Source: Agelas oroides
Taxonomy: Eukaryota; Porifera; Demospongiae; Agelasida; Agelasidae
Reading direction: 5' to 3'
DNA: 64,000 nt
NCBI GenBank assembly: GCA_949130485.1
Contig: OX422185.1
Coordinates: 8,161,127 to 8,225,126, forward strand
A program made the translations under genes and the position numbers. Positions 19,212 through 31,335 of the stretch are shown here, one piece after another (the stretch's first letter is position 1; each line of letters opens with the position of its first letter). The notes beneath the pieces were generated by a model that was given only the letters and a program-made list of their open reading frames with translations, did no database searches and was not told the origin of the DNA.

Positions 19212-22200
19212 CAGTATGGCTTAAATGGGTGGCTGTCCTTGCCTCTACTTGACTCTACTACAACCAACCATGGCTCAACTTGGCTCTCCTTGACTCTGTT
19301 ACACTCTACCCTGGATCTACTCCATTGTACCATGGCTCTACTTGACGCTACTTGACTGTAGTAGTTGTGTCGAGTGGGGGAGCACCAACACAGCTGGCAA
19401 ATCGATGTTCAAAATTTCACACATACATAAAGTGTGAAGTGAAAACATAAAAGATGGGGGTGGGGCATTTATATAGCTTAAATGGATGGGGCATTTTATG
19501 GCTTAAAAGGGTGGGGCATTTATGGCTTAAATGGGTGGGGCATTTATGATTTAAATGGGTTGGGCATGGTAGAGTGTAGTAGAGCCAAGGTAGAGTGTAG
19601 TTGAGTCAAGTAGAGCCTAGTAGAACCATGGTAGTGTGTAGTAGAGTCATGTAGAGTCATGTAGAGTCAAGTAGAGGCATAGTAGAGCCAGGTAGAGCCA
19701 TGGTAGAGTGTAGTAGAGTCATGTAGATTCAAGTAGAGTCATGGTAGAATGTAGTAGAGCCAAGGTAGAGTGTAGTTGAGTCAAGGAGAGTCAAGTGGAG
19801 GCATGGTAGAAAGTAGTAGAGCCAGGTAGAGCCATGGTAGAGTGTAGTAGATCCAAGATAGAGTGTAGTAGAGTCAAGTAGAGTCATGTACAGCCATGGG
19901 AGAATGTAGTAGAACCAGTTAGAGGAATGCTAAAGTGTTGTAGTGGCAAGTAGAGCCCAGGAGGGCCATGGTAGAATGTAGTAGACTTTAACGGAGTGTA
20001 GTAGAGCCAAGGTAGAGTGTAGTAGAGCCAAATAGAGCCATGGTAGAATATAACAGAGGCAAGTAGAGTCAAGTAGAGGCATGGTAGAATGTAGTAGAGT
20101 CATGTAGAATAAAGTAGAGGCATAGTAGAATGTAGTAGAGCCAGGTAGAACCATGGTAGAGTGTAGTAGAGTCACATAGTTTCATGGAGAGTCATGGTAG
20201 AATGTAGTAGAGCCAAGGTAGAGTGTAGTTGAGTCAAGTAGAGCCAAGTAGAGCCACAGTAGAGTCTAGAAGAGCCATGGTAGAGTGTAGTTGAGTAAAG
20301 TAGAGCCTAGTAGAACCATGGTAGTGTGTACTAGAGCCAAAGAGAGAGCAACGTAGATCCATGGTATAGAGTGTAGTAGGATCAAGTAGAGTCATATTCA
20401 GCCATGGTAGAAAGTAGTAGAGTCATATAGAGTCAAGTAGAGCTATGGTTAGTGTAGTAGAGTCAAGTGGAGCCATGGTAGAATGTCCTACAGTCAAGTA
20501 GCGTCAAGTAGAGCCATGGTACAATGGAGTAGGTGTAACAGAGTGAAGGAGAGCCAAGTTGAGCCATGGTTGGGTGTAGTAGAGTCAAGTAGATGCAAGG
20601 ACAGCAATGGTAGAGTGGAGTAGAGTCAAGTAGAGTCAAGTAGAGCCATGGTAGAGTGTAGTAGAGTCAAGTTGAGCCATGGTAGAATGTACTACAGTCA
20701 AGTAGCATGACGTAGAGCAATGGTACAATGGAGTAGATCCACGGTAGAGTGTAACAGAGTCAAGGAGAGACTAGTTGATCCATGTTTGGGTGTAGTAGAG
20801 TCAAACAGAGGCAAGGACAGCCATGGTAGAGTGTAGTAGAGTCAAGTAGAGTCAAGTAGAGCAATGGTAGAGGGTAGTAGAGCCAAGATAGAGTGTAGTA
20901 GAGTCAAGGATAGCCAAGTAAAGCGTAGTATAGTGAACTGTAGCCAAGTGGAACCATGGTAGAGTGTAGCAGAGTCGGGTAGAGTCAAGTATAGCCATGG
21001 TAGAATGTAGTAGAGTGATGTAGAGTCAAGTAGAGGCATGTTAGGATGCAGTAGAACCAGTTAGAGCAATGCTAAAGTGTAGTAGTGGCAAGTAGAGCCA
21101 AGGAGGGCCAAGGTAGAATGTAGTAGACTCTAACGGAGTGTAGTAGAGCCAAGGTTGAGTGTAGTAGAACAAGATAGAGCCATGGTAGAGGATAACAGAG
21201 GCAAGTAGAGTCAAGTAGAGGCATGGTAGAATGTAGTAGAGTCAAGTAGAGGAAGTAGAGCCATGGTGGAGTATAGCAGAGTCACGTAGAGTCAAGTAGA
21301 GCCATTGTAGAATGTAGTAGAGTCATGCAGAGTCAAGGAGAGTCATGGTAGAATGTAGTAGAGCTAAGGTAGAGTGTAGCTGAGTCAAGTAGAGCCAAGT
21401 AGAGCCACGGTAGAGTGTAGTAGGGTCAAGGTAGAGTGTAGATGAGTCAAGTAGATCCTAGTAGAACCATGGTAGTGTGTAGTACAGTCATGTAGAGTCA
21501 AGTAGAGGCATAGTAGAATGTAGTAGAGCCAGGTAGAGCCATGGGAGAGTGTAGTTGAGTATCGTAGATTCAAGTAGAGTCATGGTAGAATGTAGTAGAG
21601 CCAAGGTAGGGTGTAGTTGAGTCAAGTAGAGCCAAGTAGAGCCATGGTAGAGTGTAGTAGAGCCAAGGTAGAGAGTAGTTGAGTCAAGTAGAGCCTAGTA
21701 GAACCATGGTAGAATGTAGTAGACTCATGTAGAGTCAAGTGGAGGCATGGTAGAAAGTAGTAGAGCCAGTTAGAGTCATGGTAGAGTGTAGTAGAGTCAA
21801 GGAGAGCCAAGTATCTTAGTGTGCAGTAGAGTCATGGTAGAGTATAGTAGAGTCAAGGAGAGCCAAGTATCTTAGTGTGCAGTAGAGTCAACTAGAGCCA
21901 AGTAGAGACATGGTAGAGTGCAGTAGAGTCAAGTAGAGTCAAGTATAGCCATGGGAGAATGTAGTAGAACCACTTAGTGCAATGCTAAAGTGTAGTAGTG
22001 GCAAGTAGAGCCAAGGAGGGCCATGGTAGAACATAGTAGACTATAACAGAGTGTAGTAGAGCCTACACTCTGTAGTAGAGCCAAGTAGAGCCATGGTAGA
22101 GTATAACAGAGGCAAGTAGAGTCAAGTAGAGGCATGGTAGAATGTAGTAGAGTCATGTAGAGTCAAGTAGAGGCAGAGTAGAATGAAGTAGAGCTAGGTA

Positions 22201-23962
22201 GAGCCATGGTAGAGTGTAGTAGAGTCACGAAGATTCAAGTAGAGTCATGGTAGAGTGTAGTAGAGCGAAGGTAGAGTGTAGTTGAGACAAGGAGAGCTTA
22301 GTAGAACCATGGTAGTGTGTAGTAGAACCAAAGAGAGCAACGAAGAGCCATGGTATAGAGTGTAGTAGGGTCAAGTAGAGTCATATTCAGCCATGGTAGA
22401 ATGTAGTAGAGTCCTATAGAGTCAAGTAGAGCTATGGTCAGTATAGTAGAGTCAAGTGCAGCCATGGTAGAATGTCCTACAGTCAAGTAGCGTCAAGTAG
22501 AGCCATGGTACAATGGAGTAGATCCACGGTAGAGTGTAAGAGAGTCAAGGAGAGCCAAGTTGAGCCATGGTTGGGTGTAGTAGAGTCAAGTAGAGGCAAG
22601 GAGAGCCATGGTAGAGTGTAGTAGAGTCATGTAGAGTCAAGTAGAACCATGGTAGAGTGTAGTAGAGTCAAGTTGATCCATGGTAGACTGTAGTAGAGTC
22701 ACTTAGTTTCAAGTAGAGTCATGGTAGAATTTAATAGAGCCAAGGTAGAGTGTAGTTGTGTCAAGTAGAGCCAAGTAGAGCCACGGTAGAGTGTAGTAGG
22801 GCCAAGGTAGAGTGTAGTTGAGTCAAGTAGAGCCTAGTAGAACCATGGTAGTATGTAGTAGAGTCATGTAGAGTCAAGTAGAGGCATAGTAGAATGTAGT
22901 AGAGCCAGGTAGAGCCATGGGAGAGTGTAGTAGAGTATCGTAGATTCAAGTAGAGTCATGGTAGAATGTAGTAGAGCCAAGGTAGAGTGTAGTTGAGTCA
23001 AGTAGAGCCAAGTAAAGCCATGGTAGAGTGTAGTAGAGCCAAGGTAGAGTGTAGTTGAGTCAAGTAGGGCCTAGTAGAACCATGATAGTGTGTAGGAGAG
23101 CCAAAGAGAGCAACGTAGAGCCATGGTATAGAGTGTAGTAGGGTCAAGTAGAAAATCATATTCAGCCATGGTAGAATGTAGTAGAGTCATATAGAGTCAA
23201 GTAGAGCTATGGTCAGTGTAGTAGAGTCAAGTGGGGCCATGGTAGAATGTCCTACAGTCAAGTAGCGTCAAGTAGAGCCATGGTACAATGGAGTAGTTCC
23301 ACGGTAGAGTGTAACAGAGTCAAGTAGAGCCAAGTAGAGCCATGGTTGGGTGTAGTAGAGTCAAGCAGAGGCAAGGACAGCCATGGTAGAGTGTAGTAGA
23401 ATCAAGTAGAGTCAAGTAGAGCCATGGTAGAGTGTAGTAGAATCAAGTTGAGCCATGGTACAATGTAGTAGAGCCAAGGTAGAGTGTAGTTGAGTCAAGT
23501 AGAGCCAAGTAGAGCCATGGTAGAGTGTAGTAGAGCCAAGGTAGAGTGTAGTTGAGTCAAGTAGAGCCTAGTAGAACCATTATGGTGTGTAGTAGAGCCA
23601 AGGAGAGCAACGTAGAGCCATGGTATAGAGTGTAGTAGGGTCAAGTAGAGTCATATTCAGCCATGGTAGAATGTAGTAAAGTCATATAGAGTCAAGTAGA
23701 GCTATGGTCAGTGTAGTACAGTCAAGTGGAGTCATGTTAGAATCTCCTACAGTCAAGTAGCGTCAAGTAGCGTCAAGTAGAGCCATGGTACAATGGAGTA
23801 GAGCCATGGTAGAGTGTAACAGAGTCAAGGAGAGCCAAGTTGAGCCATGGTTGGATGCAGTAGAGTCAAATAGAGGCAAGGAGAGCCATGGTAGAGTGTA
23901 GTAGAGTCAAGTAGAGTGAAGTAGAGCCATGGTACAATGGAGTAGAGCCATGGTAGAGTGTA
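17993..23962 (+). repeat. 5,970-bp direct repeat, copy 1
   Basis: Matches 24417-30386 at a constant offset of 6,424 bp. I saw one substitution in the parts compared (23151 G versus 29575 C). Every landmark and every small frame recurs at that offset, including the flipped piece and D fragment at 19212-19568. The match ends at single differences at 17992 and 23963. Confidence 0.9.
19212..19568 (+). repeat. flipped satellite piece joined to a D fragment, copy 1
   Basis: A 16-bp snippet of D (TATGGCTTAAATGGGT, 19214-19229) is followed by about 135 bp of reverse-type satellite. D then starts at its fixed end (GTTGTGTCGAGTGGGGG, about 19366) and stops within its GGGCATTTATGGCTTAAATG minisatellite at 19568. 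D is described under 46326-46681. Confidence 0.8.
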
Positions 23963-25635
23963 GTAGAGTCACGTAGTTTCAAGTAGAGTCATGATAGAAT
24001 GTAGTAGATCCAAGGTAGAGTGTAGTTGAGTCAAGTAGAGCCACGTAGAGCCATGGTAGATTGTAGTAGAGCCCAGGCAGAGTGTAGTTGAGTCAAGTAG
24101 AGCCTAGGAGAACCAAGATAGTGTGTAGTAGAGCCAAAGAGAGCAACGTAGAGCCAAAGAGAGCAACATAGAGCCATGGTATAGAGTGTAGTAGGGTCAA
24201 GTAGAGTCATATTCAGCCATAGTAAAATGTAGTAGAGTGATATAGACTCAAGTAGAGGTATGGTCAGTGTAGTAGAGTCAAGTGGAGCCATGTTAGAATG
24301 TCCTACAGTCAAGTAGCATCAAGTAGAGCCATGGTACAACGAAGTAGAGCCATGGTAGAGTGTATTAGAGTCAAGGAGAGCCAAGTTGAGCCATGGTTGG
24401 GTGTAGTAGAGTCAAGTAGAGGCAAGGAGAGCCATGGTAGAGTGTAGTAGAGTCAAGTAGAGTCAAGTAGAGCCATGGTACAATGGAGTAGAGCCATGGT
24501 AGAGTGTAATAGAGTCAAGGAGAGCCAAGTTGAGCCATGATTGGGTGTAGTAGAGTCAAGTAGAGGCAAAGAGAGCCATGGTAGAGTGTAGTAGAGTCAA
24601 GTAGAGTCAAGTAGAGCCATGGTAGAGTGTATTAGAGTCAAGTAGAGTCAAGTAGAGCTATGGTAAAGTGTAGTGGAGTCATGGAGAGACAAGTAGAGGA
24701 GTGGTAGAACCATGGTCGAATGTAGAAGAGTCAAGTAGAGTCAAGTAGAGCCATGGTACAGTGTAGTAGAGTCAAGTAGAGCCATGGTAGAATGTAGTAA
24801 AGTCAAGTAAAGTCAAGGAGAGGCATAGTAGAATGTAGTAGACTCATATGGAGTCAAGTAGAGCCATGGTAGAATGTAGTACACTCATGTAGAGTCATGT
24901 AGAGGCATGGTACAATATAGTAGAGCCCGGTAGAGCCATGGTAGAGGGTAGTAGAGTCAAATAGAGTGAAGTAGAGCCATTGTAGAATGTAGTTGAGCTT
25001 GTTGTAGTGTTAAGTAGAGCCAAGAAGAGCCACATAGAACCGTGCTTAAGTGTTGTAGAGTCAAGTAAAGTCTAGTGGAGCCATTGTAGAATGTAGTAGA
25101 GTCATTGAGAGTCAAGTAGAGCTATGAAAGAATGTAGTAGGGCCATGGTAGAATGTACTGGAGACAAGTAGAGTCAGGTAGAGCAATGGTATAGTGTAGT
25201 AGAGTCAAGTAGAGCCAAGTATAGCCATGAGGGAATGTATTAGAGTCAAGTAGAGTCAAGTAGAGGCATGGTAGAATGCAGTAGAACAAGTTAGAGCAAT
25301 GCTAAAGTGTAGTAGTGGCAAGTAGAGCCAAGGAGGGCCAAGGTAGAATGTAGTAGACTCTAACGGAGTGTAGTAGAGCCAAGGTAGAGTGAGTAGAGCC
25401 AGGTAGAGCCAAGGTAGAGTATAACAGAGGCAAGTAGAGTCAAGTAGAGGCATGGTAGAATGTAGTAGAGCCAGGTAAAGTATAGTTGAGTCAAGTAGAG
25501 CCAAGTAGAGCCATGGTAGAGTGTAGTAGAGCCACCGTAGAGTGTAGCTGAGTCAAGTAGAGCCTATTAGAACCATGGTAGTGTGTAGTAGAGTCATGTA
25601 GAGTCAAGTAGAGGCATAGTAGAATGTAGTAGAGC
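19569..25635 (+). repeat. satellite, forward block 4
   Basis: Forward-type satellite. Positions 22046-22073 contain a perfect small hairpin: ACAGAGTGTA, an 8-base loop, TACACTCTGT. Positions 23963-24416 are the 454 bp that separate the two copies of the large direct repeat. Confidence 0.93.
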
Positions 25636-28600
25636 CAGTATGGCTTAAATGGGTGGCTGTCCTTGCCTCTACTTGACTCTACTACAACCAACCATGGCTC
25701 AACTTGGCTCTCCTTGACTCTGTTACACTCTACCCTGGATCTACTCCATTGTACCATGGCTCTACTTGACGCTACTTGACTGTAGTAGTTGTGTCGAGTG
25801 GGGGAGCACCAACACAGCTGGCAAATCGATGTTCAAAATTTCACACATACATAAAGTGTGAAGTGAAAACATAAAAGATGGGGGTGGGGCATTTATATAG
25901 CTTAAATGGATGGGGCATTTTATGGCTTAAAAGGGTGGGGCATTTATGGCTTAAATGGGTGGGGCATTTATGATTTAAATGGGTTGGGCATGGTAGAGTG
26001 TAGTAGAGCCAAGGTAGAGTGTAGTTGAGTCAAGTAGAGCCTAGTAGAACCATGGTAGTGTGTAGTAGAGTCATGTAGAGTCATGTAGAGTCAAGTAGAG
26101 GCATAGTAGAGCCAGGTAGAGCCATGGTAGAGTGTAGTAGAGTCATGTAGATTCAAGTAGAGTCATGGTAGAATGTAGTAGAGCCAAGGTAGAGTGTAGT
26201 TGAGTCAAGGAGAGTCAAGTGGAGGCATGGTAGAAAGTAGTAGAGCCAGGTAGAGCCATGGTAGAGTGTAGTAGATCCAAGATAGAGTGTAGTAGAGTCA
26301 AGTAGAGTCATGTACAGCCATGGGAGAATGTAGTAGAACCAGTTAGAGGAATGCTAAAGTGTTGTAGTGGCAAGTAGAGCCCAGGAGGGCCATGGTAGAA
26401 TGTAGTAGACTTTAACGGAGTGTAGTAGAGCCAAGGTAGAGTGTAGTAGAGCCAAATAGAGCCATGGTAGAATATAACAGAGGCAAGTAGAGTCAAGTAG
26501 AGGCATGGTAGAATGTAGTAGAGTCATGTAGAATAAAGTAGAGGCATAGTAGAATGTAGTAGAGCCAGGTAGAACCATGGTAGAGTGTAGTAGAGTCACA
26601 TAGTTTCATGGAGAGTCATGGTAGAATGTAGTAGAGCCAAGGTAGAGTGTAGTTGAGTCAAGTAGAGCCAAGTAGAGCCACAGTAGAGTCTAGAAGAGCC
26701 ATGGTAGAGTGTAGTTGAGTAAAGTAGAGCCTAGTAGAACCATGGTAGTGTGTACTAGAGCCAAAGAGAGAGCAACGTAGATCCATGGTATAGAGTGTAG
26801 TAGGATCAAGTAGAGTCATATTCAGCCATGGTAGAAAGTAGTAGAGTCATATAGAGTCAAGTAGAGCTATGGTTAGTGTAGTAGAGTCAAGTGGAGCCAT
26901 GGTAGAATGTCCTACAGTCAAGTAGCGTCAAGTAGAGCCATGGTACAATGGAGTAGGTGTAACAGAGTGAAGGAGAGCCAAGTTGAGCCATGGTTGGGTG
27001 TAGTAGAGTCAAGTAGATGCAAGGACAGCAATGGTAGAGTGGAGTAGAGTCAAGTAGAGTCAAGTAGAGCCATGGTAGAGTGTAGTAGAGTCAAGTTGAG
27101 CCATGGTAGAATGTACTACAGTCAAGTAGCATGACGTAGAGCAATGGTACAATGGAGTAGATCCACGGTAGAGTGTAACAGAGTCAAGGAGAGACTAGTT
27201 GATCCATGTTTGGGTGTAGTAGAGTCAAACAGAGGCAAGGACAGCCATGGTAGAGTGTAGTAGAGTCAAGTAGAGTCAAGTAGAGCAATGGTAGAGGGTA
27301 GTAGAGCCAAGATAGAGTGTAGTAGAGTCAAGGATAGCCAAGTAAAGCGTAGTATAGTGAACTGTAGCCAAGTGGAACCATGGTAGAGTGTAGCAGAGTC
27401 GGGTAGAGTCAAGTATAGCCATGGTAGAATGTAGTAGAGTGATGTAGAGTCAAGTAGAGGCATGTTAGGATGCAGTAGAACCAGTTAGAGCAATGCTAAA
27501 GTGTAGTAGTGGCAAGTAGAGCCAAGGAGGGCCAAGGTAGAATGTAGTAGACTCTAACGGAGTGTAGTAGAGCCAAGGTTGAGTGTAGTAGAACAAGATA
27601 GAGCCATGGTAGAGGATAACAGAGGCAAGTAGAGTCAAGTAGAGGCATGGTAGAATGTAGTAGAGTCAAGTAGAGGAAGTAGAGCCATGGTGGAGTATAG
27701 CAGAGTCACGTAGAGTCAAGTAGAGCCATTGTAGAATGTAGTAGAGTCATGCAGAGTCAAGGAGAGTCATGGTAGAATGTAGTAGAGCTAAGGTAGAGTG
27801 TAGCTGAGTCAAGTAGAGCCAAGTAGAGCCACGGTAGAGTGTAGTAGGGTCAAGGTAGAGTGTAGATGAGTCAAGTAGATCCTAGTAGAACCATGGTAGT
27901 GTGTAGTACAGTCATGTAGAGTCAAGTAGAGGCATAGTAGAATGTAGTAGAGCCAGGTAGAGCCATGGGAGAGTGTAGTTGAGTATCGTAGATTCAAGTA
28001 GAGTCATGGTAGAATGTAGTAGAGCCAAGGTAGGGTGTAGTTGAGTCAAGTAGAGCCAAGTAGAGCCATGGTAGAGTGTAGTAGAGCCAAGGTAGAGAGT
28101 AGTTGAGTCAAGTAGAGCCTAGTAGAACCATGGTAGAATGTAGTAGACTCATGTAGAGTCAAGTGGAGGCATGGTAGAAAGTAGTAGAGCCAGTTAGAGT
28201 CATGGTAGAGTGTAGTAGAGTCAAGGAGAGCCAAGTATCTTAGTGTGCAGTAGAGTCATGGTAGAGTATAGTAGAGTCAAGGAGAGCCAAGTATCTTAGT
28301 GTGCAGTAGAGTCAACTAGAGCCAAGTAGAGACATGGTAGAGTGCAGTAGAGTCAAGTAGAGTCAAGTATAGCCATGGGAGAATGTAGTAGAACCACTTA
28401 GTGCAATGCTAAAGTGTAGTAGTGGCAAGTAGAGCCAAGGAGGGCCATGGTAGAACATAGTAGACTATAACAGAGTGTAGTAGAGCCTACACTCTGTAGT
28501 AGAGCCAAGTAGAGCCATGGTAGAGTATAACAGAGGCAAGTAGAGTCAAGTAGAGGCATGGTAGAATGTAGTAGAGTCATGTAGAGTCAAGTAGAGGCAG

Positions 28601-30386
28601 AGTAGAATGAAGTAGAGCTAGGTAGAGCCATGGTAGAGTGTAGTAGAGTCACGAAGATTCAAGTAGAGTCATGGTAGAGTGTAGTAGAGCGAAGGTAGAG
28701 TGTAGTTGAGACAAGGAGAGCTTAGTAGAACCATGGTAGTGTGTAGTAGAACCAAAGAGAGCAACGAAGAGCCATGGTATAGAGTGTAGTAGGGTCAAGT
28801 AGAGTCATATTCAGCCATGGTAGAATGTAGTAGAGTCCTATAGAGTCAAGTAGAGCTATGGTCAGTATAGTAGAGTCAAGTGCAGCCATGGTAGAATGTC
28901 CTACAGTCAAGTAGCGTCAAGTAGAGCCATGGTACAATGGAGTAGATCCACGGTAGAGTGTAAGAGAGTCAAGGAGAGCCAAGTTGAGCCATGGTTGGGT
29001 GTAGTAGAGTCAAGTAGAGGCAAGGAGAGCCATGGTAGAGTGTAGTAGAGTCATGTAGAGTCAAGTAGAACCATGGTAGAGTGTAGTAGAGTCAAGTTGA
29101 TCCATGGTAGACTGTAGTAGAGTCACTTAGTTTCAAGTAGAGTCATGGTAGAATTTAATAGAGCCAAGGTAGAGTGTAGTTGTGTCAAGTAGAGCCAAGT
29201 AGAGCCACGGTAGAGTGTAGTAGGGCCAAGGTAGAGTGTAGTTGAGTCAAGTAGAGCCTAGTAGAACCATGGTAGTATGTAGTAGAGTCATGTAGAGTCA
29301 AGTAGAGGCATAGTAGAATGTAGTAGAGCCAGGTAGAGCCATGGGAGAGTGTAGTAGAGTATCGTAGATTCAAGTAGAGTCATGGTAGAATGTAGTAGAG
29401 CCAAGGTAGAGTGTAGTTGAGTCAAGTAGAGCCAAGTAAAGCCATGGTAGAGTGTAGTAGAGCCAAGGTAGAGTGTAGTTGAGTCAAGTAGGGCCTAGTA
29501 GAACCATGATAGTGTGTAGGAGAGCCAAAGAGAGCAACGTAGAGCCATGGTATAGAGTGTAGTAGGGTCAAGTACAAAATCATATTCAGCCATGGTAGAA
29601 TGTAGTAGAGTCATATAGAGTCAAGTAGAGCTATGGTCAGTGTAGTAGAGTCAAGTGGGGCCATGGTAGAATGTCCTACAGTCAAGTAGCGTCAAGTAGA
29701 GCCATGGTACAATGGAGTAGTTCCACGGTAGAGTGTAACAGAGTCAAGTAGAGCCAAGTAGAGCCATGGTTGGGTGTAGTAGAGTCAAGCAGAGGCAAGG
29801 ACAGCCATGGTAGAGTGTAGTAGAATCAAGTAGAGTCAAGTAGAGCCATGGTAGAGTGTAGTAGAATCAAGTTGAGCCATGGTACAATGTAGTAGAGCCA
29901 AGGTAGAGTGTAGTTGAGTCAAGTAGAGCCAAGTAGAGCCATGGTAGAGTGTAGTAGAGCCAAGGTAGAGTGTAGTTGAGTCAAGTAGAGCCTAGTAGAA
30001 CCATTATGGTGTGTAGTAGAGCCAAGGAGAGCAACGTAGAGCCATGGTATAGAGTGTAGTAGGGTCAAGTAGAGTCATATTCAGCCATGGTAGAATGTAG
30101 TAAAGTCATATAGAGTCAAGTAGAGCTATGGTCAGTGTAGTACAGTCAAGTGGAGTCATGTTAGAATCTCCTACAGTCAAGTAGCGTCAAGTAGCGTCAA
30201 GTAGAGCCATGGTACAATGGAGTAGAGCCATGGTAGAGTGTAACAGAGTCAAGGAGAGCCAAGTTGAGCCATGGTTGGATGCAGTAGAGTCAAATAGAGG
30301 CAAGGAGAGCCATGGTAGAGTGTAGTAGAGTCAAGTAGAGTGAAGTAGAGCCATGGTACAATGGAGTAGAGCCATGGTAGAGTGTA
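24417..30386 (+). repeat. 5,970-bp direct repeat, copy 2
   Basis: Near-identical second copy of 17993-23962. Its hairpin copy lies at 28470-28497. The identity is far higher than between ordinary neighbouring satellite units, so the duplication is recent, or it is an assembly error. Confidence 0.9.
25636..25992 (+). repeat. flipped satellite piece joined to a D fragment, copy 2
   Basis: Counterpart of 19212-19568 at +6,424 bp, inside the second copy of the direct repeat. Confidence 0.8.
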
Positions 30387-30886
30387 ATAGAGTCAAGGAG
30401 AGCCAAGTTGAGCCATGGTTGGATGTAGTAGAGTCAAGCAGAGGCAAGGACAGCCATGGTAGAGTGTAGTTGAATCAAGTAGAGTCGATTAGAGCCATGG
30501 TAGAATGTAGTAGATACACGGTAGATTGTACCAGAGTCAAGGAGAGCCAAGTTGAGCCATGGTTGTGTGTAGTAGAGTCAAGTAGAGGCAAGGACAGCAA
30601 TGGCAGAGTGGAGTAGAGTCAAGTAGAGTGAAGTAGAACCATGGTAGGGTCAAGTAGAGTCAAGTAGAGCCATGGTAGAGTGTAGTAGAGTCATGTAGAG
30701 TCAAGTAGAGGCATGGTAGAATGTAGTGGAGCCAGTTAGAGCAATGCTAAAGTGTAGTAGTGGCAAGAATGAACTAGACTCTAATGGAGTGCAGTAGAGC
30801 CAAGGTAGAGTGTAGTAGAGTCAAGTAGAGCCATGGTAGAGTGTAACAGAGGCAAGTAGCGTCAAGTAGAGCCATGGTAGGGTGTC
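25993..30886 (+). repeat. satellite, forward block 5
   Basis: Forward-type satellite, mostly the second duplicate copy. 30387-30886 continues beyond it with ordinary units. Confidence 0.93.
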
Positions 30887-31335
30887 TACCATGGCCCTCC
30901 TTGGATCTACTTGCCACTGCTACACTTTAGCTTTGCTCTAACTGGTTCTACTACATTCTACCATGCCTCCACTTGACTCTACTACTTTCTCCCATGGCTA
31001 TACTTGACTCTACTTGACTCTGCTACACTCTACTATGGCTCTACTTGGCTCTCCATGACTCTACTATACTCTATCTTGGCTCTACTACATTCTACCATGT
31101 CTCTAATCGACTCTACTTGACTCTACTACACTCTACCATGGATCTCCCTGGCTCTACTACCTTCTACCATACCTCTACTTGACTCTCCATGAGTCTATTA
31201 CATTCTACCATGGCTCTCCCTGGCTCTACTACCTTCTACCATACCTCTACTTGACTCTCCATGAGTCTACTACATTCTACCATGGCTCTACTAGGCTCTA
31301 CTTGACTCAACTACACTCTACCTTGGCTGTACTAC
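30887..31335 (-). repeat. satellite, flipped block 3
   Basis: Reverse-type block of about 450 bp. Flipping joins GGAGGGCCATGGTAG to AATGTAGTAGATTCTAACGG at the right edge, the standard junction elsewhere (for example 19969-19995). The left edge forms a 9-bp hairpin CCATGGTAG/CTACCATGG. Confidence 0.8.
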
